A stretch of 64,000 nt of DNA from Paenibacillus sp. V4I7 (GTDB lineage Bacteria; Bacillota; Bacilli; Paenibacillales; NBRC-103111). Both the position numbers and the translations under genes were made by a program. Position 1 is the stretch's first letter. The number at the start of each line of letters is the position of its first letter. The notes below the pieces were generated by a model. It searched no databases. It was given only the letters and a program-made list of their open reading frames with translations, and was not told where the DNA came from. The stretch covers positions 2,480,001 to 2,544,000 of the forward strand of contig NZ_JAUSZD010000002.1 of NCBI RefSeq assembly GCF_030817275.1, given 5' to 3'. This document shows, piece by piece, positions 1 to 7,893 of the stretch.

Positions 1-305
1 CAGGGATCGTACGCAATCGCTTGAAAATAGCGTCTGTTGTTCAGAATGCGAAAGCCTTTCTAAAGGTGCAGCAAGAGTTTGGTACGTTTGATTCCTATAT
101 CTGGGGATTCGTTGGCGGGAAGCCGATCAACAATCATTGGACGGATATGAGTCAGGTACCTGCTACGACGGAAATCTCGGATGCTATGAGCAAAGATTTA
201 AAAAAACGCGGCTTCAAGTTCGTAGGTTCGACGATTTGTTATGCTTATATGCAAGCGGTTGGCATGGTGAACGATCACAACCAAACCTGTTTTCGATATA
301 AATAA
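1..305 (+). CDS. tag: DNA-3-methyladenine glycosylase I, C-terminal part (5' end outside window)
   Basis: The open frame runs in from the left edge (first full codon at position 3) and ends at TAA 303-305, giving about the last 100 residues. GIVRNRLKI, YIWGFVGG and the ending GFKFVGSTICYAYMQAVGMVNDH match the C-terminal half of the Tag family. Tag removes 3-methyladenine from alkylated DNA in base-excision repair in the cytoplasm; the ending holds conserved residues of the C-terminal zinc snap. The N-terminal catalytic half is not in the window. A strong terminator follows at once, so this is the last gene of its unit. Confidence 0.9.
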   Translation, partial: GIVRNRLKIASVVQNAKAFLKVQQEFGTFDSYIWGFVGGKPINNHWTDMSQVPATTEISDAMSKDLKKRGFKFVGSTICYAYMQAVGMVNDHNQTCFRYK

Positions 306-316
306 AGAATAAAGAA

Positions 317-361
317 AAGGCCATCTGATAGGACGATCGTCCAAATCAGATGGCCTTTTTG
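317..361 (+). terminator. Intrinsic terminator after tag
   Basis: A 13-bp stem (AAGGCCATCTGAT with its complement) has an inner GACGATCGTC palindrome in the loop and a run of five T on the + strand. It lies 12 bases after the tag stop. The stem also faces the reverse-strand gene ending at 370 and may serve both. Confidence 0.85.
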
Positions 362-369
362 TGCTTCAA

Positions 370-672
370 TCAGGCGTATTGGAGTTGTTTCTCCATTAGA
401 TTGGTTTTAATTAAATAAATACGCTTACGAATGTAGAAGTCATATACGGCTCCTGTTAGTTCGCGAGGTTTAATGCGGTTATTTGTGTCGTTATCTATGA
501 TTGTCACCGAACCATCGTCATAAAACTTGAACGTATAATCGGCGTAGTGGGTATGTGCTTCGTCAAGCATGGCGTCAATCTGTCCGGGAAGAAGATGGTC
601 AGTGTCACACAATGCCTTGTGGTACCAATAATCTCTCTCTATAAAACGGAAATTGTGACTGGTGTTCATCAT
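370..672 (-). CDS. Conserved-looking small protein of unknown function, 100 aa
   Basis: I do not recognise this family. The start at 672 (ATGATG, protein MMNTSHNF...) is chosen because a clear GGAGG lies 8 bases upstream (complement of 681-685); an in-frame ATG further up has no ribosome site. The product is soluble, mixed acidic and basic, rich in Tyr and Asp, with no signal peptide or membrane segment. The middle part (FKFYDDGSVTIIDNDTNN) reads like a beta-hairpin. It is a single-gene unit converging on tag. Confidence 0.65.
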   Translation of the reverse strand: MMNTSHNFRFIERDYWYHKALCDTDHLLPGQIDAMLDEAHTHYADYTFKFYDDGSVTIIDNDTNNRIKPRELTGAVYDFYIRKRIYLIKTNLMEKQLQYA

Positions 673-783
673 GTTAACAACCTCCTCATCTAATTGGAAC
701 ATCTGTTCTTATTTATATTATAGCAAACAAGTGTTCGTAATGGAAGAGGAATCTATGAAAAATGGGAAATATTTTCATAGGCA

Positions 784-813
784 AAAAAACCTCCAATCAA
801 TAGGATTGGAGGT
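784..813 (-). terminator. Intrinsic terminator of ypdA, overlapping its stop codon
   Basis: On the reverse strand AACCTCCAATC pairs with GATTGGAGGTT across a short loop, followed by seven T. The last codons of ypdA (stop at 797-799) lie inside the stem. Confidence 0.85.
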
Positions 814-1787
814 TCGTTCTGGAAACGATATGCTTCGTGATTGCCAGACCATGCATTCGGCCTGTTTCAATGAATATTTCGTTCGCATCATATTTAGATG
901 AAGCGACAACACCAGCCACATATAAACCAGGGATGTTCGTTTCCATCGTGTCAGGTTGGACAAGAGGAGCGTTAGTTTCTTCGTGAAATTGTACACCGAT
1001 GGAGGTTAGAAGCCCACGATCCGGTCGAAATCCGGTTAGGGCAAGTACGAAGTCATTGTCTAAAGTGACGTGTTCGGTTGCTTTTCGTACGATAATGGTA
1101 TGCTCATCAATACGTTCCACTTGGGAATCGAACCACATGTGAATACGGCCTTTTTTTACCATACTTTCAAATAGCGGACGAACCCATGGTTTGATGTTGG
1201 CTGAGAAGTCATTGCCGCGGTAAACCACCGTAACTTCAGCGCCAACTCTTAGCAAATCCATAGCGGCATCGACCGCGGAGTTGTTTCCGCCAATAACGGC
1301 TACTTTTGCCCCAGCATAAGGATGGGCTTCTTTATAATAATGCGTCGTCTTTGGCAGTTCTTCACCGGGAATACCGAGCAAATTAGGATGATCAAAGTAG
1401 CCCGTAGCTACGATGACATTGCGCGTGTTATACGCCGCCTTTTTTCCCAAATTGATCTTCCGTATGTACCGTAAATCCTGTCTCTAAGCGTTCGATAGAA
1501 ACAACTTCCTCATAGGAACGAATTCGCAGCTGTTCTCTACGCGCAACCTCTCTGTAGTAGACCAAAGCTTCTTGGCGATAAGGTTTTTCATGAGGTGTTG
1601 TGAACGGATAACCGCCAATTTCCAACAGCTCTGGCGTGCTGAAAAACTGTAAATAGGTAGGATATAAATAAATGGCATTGACGATGCAGCTTTTTTCTAT
1701 AAGTAAAGGTGAAAGGCCTTCGCGCTGTAAGGCGATAGCGGCTGATAATCCGCAAGGACCCGCACCAATAACGATGACTTGTTCCAA
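797..1787 (-). pseudogene. ypdA: Bacillithiol-disulfide reductase YpdA, frameshifted
   Basis: Two adjoining reading frames together make one YpdA-like flavoprotein of about 330 residues, the normal family length. The N-terminal half has the FAD-binding motif VIVIGAGPCGLSAA. The C-terminal half has the NADPH motif VAVIGGNNSAVDAA and the ending GLYVAGVVASS. YpdA (Bdr) reduces bacillithiol disulfide in the cytoplasm with NADPH. The frames part at about 1440-1446, where the coding strand reads GGG followed by six A; five A would join FGKK to AAYNTRN exactly. Start TTG 1787 is preceded by GGGGAGG 9 bases upstream. It is either a true frameshift or a homopolymer sequencing error. Confidence 0.85.
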
Positions 1788-1863
1788 TTGTGACAACCTC
1801 CCCAAAACTAAATACTTATTCCATAGTATCGCAAGCTGAGGGAGATGCCAAGTTGCGCAAAGC

Positions 1864-1913
1864 AAAAAAGAGCAGACGGTTACCCCTAACCTTAGGAAAT
1901 AACAGACTGCTCT
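1864..1913 (-). terminator. Intrinsic terminator after the 58-aa gene
   Basis: On the reverse strand AGAGCAG pairs with CTGCTCT over a partly paired interior (GGTTA with TAACC), followed by six T. It closes the small gene that ends at 1931 and separates it from ypdA. Confidence 0.8.
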
Positions 1914-1930
1914 AAATCTAAGAATGCCAC

Positions 1931-2107
1931 TTACTTCTGATTCAATTGTTGCTCTTCGTTATCTTCGCTAATGTCGTCTTGCGCAATGTTGACAGGTGTC
2001 GTATTTGGAGCATTTTCTAACGTGTCGTTCACAAAAGCCATATCTTGATTTTTCGCGTTCATATTCGTTGTGCCTGTGTATTTGTCTCTATGCTTCTTAT
2101 TTTCCAT
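1931..2107 (-). CDS. Small hydrophilic protein of unknown function, 58 aa
   Basis: Start ATG 2107 is preferred over the in-frame ATG at 2116 because the ribosome site GAAAGGA lies about 9 bases before 2107 and touches 2116. The product is highly polar, rich in Asn, Asp, Lys and Gln, with no hydrophobic core or recognisable domain. Composition resembles the small acid-soluble or disordered proteins common in spore formers, but no SASP signature is visible. Its own terminator shows that it is a monocistronic gene. Confidence 0.6.
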   Translation of the reverse strand: MENKKHRDKYTGTTNMNAKNQDMAFVNDTLENAPNTTPVNIAQDDISEDNEEQQLNQK

Positions 2108-2312
2108 TTTGTTCATCCTTTCAAGGGCATTTTAACTTTCAGCTATAACGTTTACACTTGAGGTTGTTTTTATTCTCCATAAAAAGGAAACGTTATGAAC
2201 CTGCTGATAGCTGGGCGAAACGGCATGGAAGAAGCCTAGAGGTTTTGTAGTTCGTTGATACAAAATCCGTTATAATGGAGAAATAGATGGAAACAAAAGG
2301 AGAAGAGATCCT

Positions 2313-2633
2313 ATGAATCAGACAAGTATCAAACATATGGTAGTATTTAATTTACACGCAGGAAAAGATACGCTGGAAGCAGAACAATTTCTAAAAAGCA
2401 GTGCCCAGGAACTGGCAGTAATACCTGGTGTTGAGCAATTTGAAGTGTTTCGTCAAGTTAGCACAAAGACAGATTATGATTATGGATTTTCAATGGTATT
2501 TGCAGATCGAGCGGCTTATGAAGCTTACAATGTACATCCGGTACATATCCATTATGTTGCGGAGCGTTGGGTAAAAGAAGTAAGTCGGTTTCAAGAAATC
2601 GACTTACTATTTTTGAGTGAGGTTCTCTTATGA
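2313..2633 (+). CDS. Dabb-family (stress-responsive alpha/beta-barrel) protein
   Basis: A 106-residue ferredoxin-like domain starts with the family pattern IKHMVVFNLHAG, has IPGVEQFEVFRQVS in the middle, and ends with the typical YNVHPVHIHYVAE motif. Dabb proteins are small dimeric alpha/beta barrels; some are stress proteins or polyketide-type cyclases, and no specific reaction can be named here. Start ATG 2313 is 11-12 bases after AAAGGAG. A TATAAT box at 2271-2276 may be its promoter, with a weak -35. The stop overlaps the next start (ATGA). Confidence 0.85.
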   Translation: MNQTSIKHMVVFNLHAGKDTLEAEQFLKSSAQELAVIPGVEQFEVFRQVSTKTDYDYGFSMVFADRAAYEAYNVHPVHIHYVAERWVKEVSRFQEIDLLFLSEVLL

Positions 2634-2887
2634 AACCATTGAAATTAGCGAAAGAAGAAAAGGAATTGTTGATTGACGACTTGCAAGGCCATCTGGAGTT
2701 GGACCACAATATTGAATTAGGGCGTTTGGCCACGGAACAATTAATCGATTATATGCTTCAACAACTGACTGTCCCTATTTATAACCAGGCCATAGAAGAT
2801 GCTGGTAAGACATTGATGGAAAGAATGGGTTCATTGGAAGAAGACCTCTATGCCATGAAGTTAACGAAAAAAATAGCACGAAGATAG
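2630..2887 (+). CDS. DUF2164 family protein
   Basis: This 85-residue alpha-helical protein overlaps the Dabb stop by 4 bases, so the two are translationally coupled. The pattern LAKEEKELLIDDLQGHLE, then ELGRLATEQLIDYM, then PIYNQAIEDAGKTL fits the DUF2164 family found widely in Bacillota and Proteobacteria. The function is unknown. No membrane segment or signal is present. Confidence 0.8.
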   Translation: MKPLKLAKEEKELLIDDLQGHLELDHNIELGRLATEQLIDYMLQQLTVPIYNQAIEDAGKTLMERMGSLEEDLYAMKLTKKIARR

Positions 2888-2924
2888 CATGGACATGGAA
2901 GGTTGAGGGGAGATCACGAGCCAT

Positions 2925-3562
2925 TTGAACAAGTCCGAAGAGCTGTTTGATATCTATGATGAAAAGATGAATAGGCTTGGGGAGGCCCGCGCTCAGAAGT
3001 GCATGCGAAAGGGCTGTGGCATCGCACTTTTCAGTGTTGGATCGTTAGCCTTGAAGGGAAAGAACCTAGTCTCTTACTCCAGCTAAGACATCCAGAGAAG
3101 GATCTGTTTCCGAATTTGCTGGACATTTCCTGCGCCGGGCATCTTGCAGCCGGAGAAAACACGGAAGACGGTGTGAGGGAGTTAGAGGAAGAGCTTGGAC
3201 TGAAGGTCGATTTCAGTGATTTAATCCCTTGCGGGGTGTTTGCAGAAGAAGATCTTATTTCGGATCAACTCATTGATCGTGAGTTTTGTCATATGTTTAT
3301 ATATCGCTGCGACCAACCACTGAATCGTTTTATACTGCAGCCTGATGAGGTAAGCGGTCTGTTCGCAGTAAGTGTCGTAGACCTAGAGCGTTTAGTTTAT
3401 CAAGAAACAAAAGAAATAATGGCAAGTGGTTATAAAATGGGTGCTGAAGGTGAGTTAGATAAAACAAGTCTGCTTCTGACCTTAGATAATTTGGTGCCGC
3501 ATCCAGTCTCTTATTTTGATCTTGTGTTTCGTGCGTTAAGGGAAAATAGCTGGGCTGAATGA
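2925..3562 (+). CDS. NUDIX hydrolase (isopentenyl-diphosphate isomerase-like subgroup), frameshifted near the 5' end
   Basis: From GTG 2999 a 187-residue frame gives WHRTFQCWIV, then a Nudix box GHLAAGENTEDGVRELEEELGL with the expected Gly and the REXXEE core. The missing N-terminus lies just upstream in another frame (from TTG 2925, ELFDIYDEKMNRLGEA). One C is missing near 2986-2988: restoring a fourth C to CCC joins GEA to PRSEVHAKG, the usual family sequence. Such enzymes hydrolyse nucleoside-diphosphate-linked compounds; the substrate is unknown. As read, translation would need an internal GTG start. Confidence 0.75.
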
Positions 3563-3597
3563 AAAAGAACCGTATCGGGTGACCCAATCGGTTCTCA
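3563..3597 (-). terminator. Intrinsic terminator for the 54-aa membrane gene
   Basis: On the reverse strand AGAACCG pairs with CGGTTCT, with an inner GGGT/ACCC stem, followed by TTCTTTTTC. No T-run is present on the + side, so it serves the reverse-strand gene ending at 3616. Confidence 0.75.
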
Positions 3598-3615
3598 TTG
3601 CGTACATACCATTTT

Positions 3616-3780
3616 TTAGACGAAATACTTGTTCGCTATGTAGGCATAAGCGATATAACAGACAATGGAGAGTCCGATACAGACAATACCAAGAGCTGTT
3701 TTCCGCTTAAACAAAAGCAAGAATCCGGCACTAAATGCTGATCCTATAATTAGCAATGAAATAAAAGTTAGAACACCCAT
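3616..3780 (-). CDS. Small two-helix membrane protein, 54 aa
   Basis: The reading frame MGVLTFISLLIIGSAF... ends KYFV before TAA 3616-3618. Two hydrophobic segments (about residues 3-24 and 31-49) flank a short basic turn LFKRKT, so it should be an integral membrane hairpin. AAGGAG lies about 9 bases before ATG 3780, and a terminator follows the stop. It is 14 bases downstream of the DUF2533 gene on the same strand and is probably co-transcribed. Function unknown. Confidence 0.7.
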   Translation of the reverse strand: MGVLTFISLLIIGSAFSAGFLLLFKRKTALGIVCIGLSIVCYIAYAYIANKYFV

Positions 3781-3794
3781 CGATACTTATCTCC

Positions 3795-4049
3795 TTAACC
3801 TTTGTTTACGTAATCACGCACCATGTCTTCAGTTACATAAGAACGGAGCGGAGAAATACCTTCTTTGGCATGGGCGATGATTTGGGCTGTTATGGCGTTG
3901 ATCGCATCAACGTTAAAAGACAGCCCGCGTCTGCACAGATCTACAGCAGCGTCAATAGCTTGCTCACGCTGCGCATCTAGCTCTGCGAACCTAACGAGAT
4001 GTAGGTGCTGTGCATTCGAATGTTTGGTTATCGCTTCATGTACATTCAT
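3795..4049 (-). CDS. DUF2533 family protein (YpbS-like)
   Basis: An 84-residue helical protein starts MNVHEAITKHSNAQH and contains LDAQREQAIDAAVDLC and INAITAQIIAHAKEGI, as in the DUF2533 family of Bacillus and Paenibacillus. The role is unknown. AAAGGAG stands 7-8 bases before ATG 4049. It is the first gene of a two-gene unit with the small membrane protein at 3616-3780. Confidence 0.75.
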   Translation of the reverse strand: MNVHEAITKHSNAQHLHLVRFAELDAQREQAIDAAVDLCRRGLSFNVDAINAITAQIIAHAKEGISPLRSYVTEDMVRDYVNKG

Positions 4050-4206
4050 CTTAAAGTTCTCCTTTAGTGACCAGATTCTAATCTAGTATACACGATTGAA
4101 TAGGTGAGGAACAGTTTTTGCAAGAGGAAATTCGAACAATAATCGACATTACAAACTTCACCTCATTAATAATTAATGTCATTAATTAAGTGAGAGGGTG
4201 ACAGAT

Positions 4207-4347
4207 TTGAAATCCTATTCATTTCAAGCTCAAATTCAGAAACATGACGGCATGGATGCCGCTTACATTACATTTCCGTATGATGTAGGGAAACCCGTGA
4301 AACGCATGGAGCAAGCGATAACAAGACTGACAGAAGCCTCGGAGTGA
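4207..4347 (+). pseudogene. Remnant of a DUF1905/YdeI-type gene with an internal deletion
   Basis: A 46-codon frame from TTG 4207 (GAGAGGG about 8 bases upstream) begins KSYSFQAQIQKHDGMDAAYI and FPYDV, the typical DUF1905 start. It then jumps to GKPVKRMEQAITRLTEASE, which resembles the basic helical end of the C-terminal OmdA/YdeI part of such proteins. About 100 central codons are missing without a frame change. The stop overlaps the GTG start of hrpB. Whether the short peptide is made is unknown. Confidence 0.6.
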
Positions 4348-6839
4348 AACTAATGAACTCGTTACCGATTGAATCCATACTTCCTCAATTGAAAGATGTT
4401 TTGCGAACAAATCCGTGTGCGATCTTGGTCGCTCAGCCTGGTGCGGGCAAAACAACGCAAGTACCGCTTGCTATTCTGCAAGAGTCTTGGCTGCAAAACC
4501 AAAAGATACTCATGCTTGAGCCTAGAAGACTGGCAGCTCGTGCGGCTGCTCGCTATATGTCGAAGCTTCGTGGTGAAGAAGTTGGGCAGACCATTGGTTA
4601 TCGGGTGAAAAATGACTCGAGGGTTGGACCGAACACACGAATTGAAGTGATAACGGAAGGCGTTCTTACGCGCATGCTTCAAACAGATCCTGCCCTGGAA
4701 GGGGTGGGGGCTGTTATTTTTGATGAATTTCATGAGCGGAGCTTACATGCAGATTTGGGGTTGGCGCTTAGCAGGCAATCACAAACCCTTTTACGTGAGG
4801 ATCTGCGAATTCTTATTATGTCGGCTACGATCGAGGCCAACACGATTTCAGCCATGCTTGATCATGCACCCATTATTCAAAGTGAAGGGCGAACTTATCC
4901 TGTTGTAACTCACTATCTGGATGCGAAAATGACGAGTAAAATAGAACAGGCTGTAGTAACAAGCATCCAACGCGCCTTGCAAATGAATGAAGGCAGTTTG
5001 CTCGTCTTTCTTCCGGGAGCAGCTGAAATCCATCGTGTTGCTAACGGCCTTGCTGCGCTTAAATTAGGGAAAGAGATAGAGATCACACCTCTGTATGGTA
5101 ATCTCCCCCAAGAAGCGCAGGACCAAGCCCTGGCTGTAAGTTCGCCTGGGCATCGGAAGATTGTGCTGGCCACTTCGATTGCCGAGACAAGCTTAACCGT
5201 CGAAGGCGTCACGGTCGTTATCGACAGCGGGCTCATGCGCGTGCCCCGCTTCTCGCCACGCACCGGCATGACCCGCCTTACGACGGTGCATGTGTCTATC
5301 GCCTCTGCAGATCAGCGCAGAGGCCGTGCCGGTCGTCTCGGTCCAGGCGTGTGTTACCGCCTGTGGACCGAGACCGAGCAGCGGCAGCTCCCGCTGAGCA
5401 GCACGCCAGAGATCCGCGAAGCGGATCTGGCGCCGCTCGCGCTGGAGCTGGCCGCCTGGGGCGTGCCAGACCCAGCTGCGCTGGTCTGGCTAGACCCGCC
5501 GCCTGCTGCTGCGTATCAGCAGGCGCGGGAACTGCTCGTGCAGCTGGGCGCGCTGCAAGAGGACGGGGGCTTGAGCGCGCACGGCAAACGACTAGCGTCG
5601 CTAGGTCTGCACCCGCGGCTTGCGCACATGGTGCTGCAAGCTAAACCGCTTGAGCTCGGCGCGTTGGCGTGCGAGCTCGCGGTCATGCTGAGCGAGCGCG
5701 ATTTCATGCGCGCAGCTAGGGGCCAAGATGCGGATGTACGCACCCGCATCGAAGTGCTCTGGCGCGCTGCGCAGGGCGAGCAGCGCGCAGACGTTGACTT
5801 TGGCTTATGCCGCCGCATCGCGGCGGAAGCCAAAGTGCTCATGCAGCAGCTCGGCATCCGGCCGAGCGGGAATAAAGCGAATGCGAGCGGATTGCTGCTC
5901 GCATTCGCTTATCCCGACCGCATCGCGCAGCGGCGGTCGACAGGGCGGTTCCTGCTCAGCAGCGGGCGGGGCGCTGTGCTGCCCGAGCTGCAGCCGCTCT
6001 CGAACGAGCGTTATCTTGTCGCCGCCGAGCTGGACGATAACGGAGCGGAGAGCCGTATTTATTTGGCAGCCCCGATTCAGGAGGACGAGCTGCTTGAAGC
6101 CTTTGAGGGCCGCTTGCTGAAAGAGCAAGAAGTGGTATGGGAACAGGCAACGGGTTCCGTTAAAGCAAGACAGCGCCTTCGGTTAGGTGCCATTATCATC
6201 AAAGAAAACCCTTTGCAGGATCCAAACCCTGACTTAGTGCTGCAAGCTTTGATTTCCGGTATTCAAGCAGAATCTTTGGAGCTGCTGCCTTGGACTCGGA
6301 GTGCGAGGCAGCTTCAACAGCGCGTTATGTTTTTGCATCGATTTGATGTAGAATGGCCAGATATGGGGGACGCCAATTTGCATGCTTCCTTAGAGGACTG
6401 GCTAGGGCCCCATCTTTACGGTTTGAAAAGCAAAGGGGCTTTAGGGCGTCTTAACTTGACAAACATATTAGAAGAAATGCTAACATGGGAGCAGCGCCGA
6501 TGGTTAGAAGAGTGGGCGCCAACGCACATTCAGGTACCCAGCGGATCACGTATTCCCGTTGATTATAGCGTCAGTGAGTCGCCTTCTTTATCGGTTCGAT
6601 TGCAAGAAATGTTTGGTTTAGCCGATACCCCGCGGATCGCGAAGGGTAGGGTGCCCGTGACCTTACACTTATTATCGCCTGCTCAGCGTCCTGTTCAGGT
6701 GACGAAGGACTTGGCGAGCTTTTGGCGGGATGCTTATTTCGAAGTCAAAAAAGATCTAAAAGGCCGATACCCCAAACATTACTGGCCGGATGATCCGATG
6801 GCGGCGATACCGACAAATCGAGCTAAACCGCGTTCCTAA
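4344..6839 (+). CDS. hrpB: ATP-dependent helicase HrpB
   Basis: The 831-residue DExH helicase is of usual HrpB length. Walker A is AQPGAGKTTQ near residue 30, the DEFHER box near 128, MSATIE near 160, and motif VI is QRRGRAGRLGPG near 325. An HrpB-type C-terminal region follows, ending HYWPDDP. HrpB is a cytoplasmic RNA-helicase-like ATPase of unclear substrate. GTG 4344 overlaps the previous stop; ATG 4353 is an alternative. The middle of the gene (about 5180-6110) is strikingly GC-rich while both ends are near the window average. Confidence 0.92.
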   Translation: MKLMNSLPIESILPQLKDVLRTNPCAILVAQPGAGKTTQVPLAILQESWLQNQKILMLEPRRLAARAAARYMSKLRGEEVGQTIGYRVKNDSRVGPNTRIEVITEGVLTRMLQTDPALEGVGAVIFDEFHERSLHADLGLALSRQSQTLLREDLRILIMSATIEANTISAMLDHAPIIQSEGRTYPVVTHYLDAKMTSKIEQAVVTSIQRALQMNEGSLLVFLPGAAEIHRVANGLAALKLGKEIEITPLYGNLPQEAQDQALAVSSPGHRKIVLATSIAETSLTVEGVTVVIDSGLMRVPRFSPRTGMTRLTTVHVSIASADQRRGRAGRLGPGVCYRLWTETEQRQLPLSSTPEIREADLAPLALELAAWGVPDPAALVWLDPPPAAAYQQARELLVQLGALQEDGGLSAHGKRLASLGLHPRLAHMVLQAKPLELGALACELAVMLSERDFMRAARGQDADVRTRIEVLWRAAQGEQRADVDFGLCRRIAAEAKVLMQQLGIRPSGNKANASGLLLAFAYPDRIAQRRSTGRFLLSSGRGAVLPELQPLSNERYLVAAELDDNGAESRIYLAAPIQEDELLEAFEGRLLKEQEVVWEQATGSVKARQRLRLGAIIIKENPLQDPNPDLVLQALISGIQAESLELLPWTRSARQLQQRVMFLHRFDVEWPDMGDANLHASLEDWLGPHLYGLKSKGALGRLNLTNILEEMLTWEQRRWLEEWAPTHIQVPSGSRIPVDYSVSESPSLSVRLQEMFGLADTPRIAKGRVPVTLHLLSPAQRPVQVTKDLASFWRDAYFEVKKDLKGRYPKHYWPDDPMAAIPTNRAKPRS

Positions 6840-6872
6840 CCTAATTTGCACGAGAAGGGAACTGAGCAAGCC

Positions 6873-7592
6873 ATGACAATCCACTCCGTACCGGAGGAAT
6901 TCGTCATTTATGTATCTGCTGGTTTCGCCACAGCACCTTATTTCCTTGATGCTTTCGCGGCGGAACTAGCTGCTCGTTTTGAACAAGCAGGTTCACGTGT
7001 CCAAGTCGTTATCCATTATCCGTATGGTGATTGGACGCGGCGCAAGCAAGTGCAGCTCCGAGAAATTACCAGTGATCTATGGAACAATGCACATCGGAAA
7101 AGGTCTCATTATGGTGGGAAAAGCTTGTTGAAGTTGATCACCGACAACCTTGTCCCTAGACAGCAGCTGCTGCTAATCGGACATAGTGCAGGAGCTGTGG
7201 CTTCTATTCTGGCGGCTGATGCTCTTATGAAAGAGGGGGTTTCCATCCTCGGTGTGGTCCAAATTGGATCGCCGAAATGTGCGATTCCTCCATCGTTAAA
7301 GAGTCGTGTTCTTTATCTTGATGCTGCCAATCAGTTGGATAAATCCAATGATCCCGTACCGAGACTGGGCACATGGGGTGGCTGGATAAGTACTCGCTTG
7401 GGGTTGCGCCGTTGGAATCGCATGAAACATGCTCCTTCTCATCGACAAACCTTACCTCTTGTAGGTGGACATGCCGATTATTTCAGAGATCACAATCCCT
7501 ATATATGGAATGAAACAACGAACCTGCAAACCACAATAAACACGATTTGGACTTGGTTACAACGAATAGAAAAGGATGATGAACATGATTGA
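6873..7592 (+). CDS. Alpha/beta-hydrolase (lipase-like), 239 aa
   Basis: The nucleophile elbow GHSAGAV near residue 107, preceded by the strand LLLIGH, marks an alpha/beta-hydrolase. The likely catalytic His lies in VGGHADYF near residue 202. No signal peptide is visible, so it should be cytoplasmic. ATG 6873 is chosen because AGAAGGGA lies 13 bases upstream, while the in-frame TTG 6846 has none. It follows hrpB by 33 bases and overlaps the next gene by 8, so the three may be one unit. Substrate unknown. Confidence 0.75.
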   Translation: MTIHSVPEEFVIYVSAGFATAPYFLDAFAAELAARFEQAGSRVQVVIHYPYGDWTRRKQVQLREITSDLWNNAHRKRSHYGGKSLLKLITDNLVPRQQLLLIGHSAGAVASILAADALMKEGVSILGVVQIGSPKCAIPPSLKSRVLYLDAANQLDKSNDPVPRLGTWGGWISTRLGLRRWNRMKHAPSHRQTLPLVGGHADYFRDHNPYIWNETTNLQTTINTIWTWLQRIEKDDEHD

Positions 7593-7848
7593 AATTCTAA
7601 AAGCGAGCATGGAACACAGCAAAGAAGAAGGCTACCTCGGGCAAGTGCAATTCAAGGTGGAAGGCCATGAGCATCCATACGAAATTACCCTACAAAGCAA
7701 ACGGGGGAAAGATGACTGGAGCTACGCGCTTCACTTCTTACAGGAATCAGGCAAAGAAGAGGATATTGAAGCAGTTGAAGACTTGCTGGAAGATGATGAA
7801 TGGTTTGATATGCTCGTAGACGCAGCTCAAAAAACCTTAGTGAAGTAA
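7585..7848 (+). CDS. Small acidic protein of unknown function, 87 aa
   Basis: Starts MIEILKASMEHSKEEGYLGQ and has an acidic C-terminal part EDIEAVEDLLEDDEWFDML. ATG 7585 is picked from three close ATG codons because AAAGGA lies 8 bases before it. The pattern of short beta strands (VQFKVEGHEHPYEITLQS) followed by acidic helices suggests a small soluble fold; I cannot name the family. It overlaps the end of the hydrolase gene and is probably coupled to it. Confidence 0.7.
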   Translation: MIEILKASMEHSKEEGYLGQVQFKVEGHEHPYEITLQSKRGKDDWSYALHFLQESGKEEDIEAVEDLLEDDEWFDMLVDAAQKTLVK

Positions 7849-7893
7849 GACATTCAGCTTATATAATGATCGCTAGGATAGGAGAAAACGTCG

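Noticed and set aside
2252..2276. Full promoter for the Dabb gene (TTGATA plus TATAAT)
   Set aside because: The two boxes are only 10 bases apart, too close for a sigma-A promoter. Only the -10 is mentioned.
5351..6150. Several overlapping frames on both strands within hrpB
   Set aside because: They arise because stop codons are rare in the GC-rich block. Their products are Ala/Arg/Ser-rich without domains.
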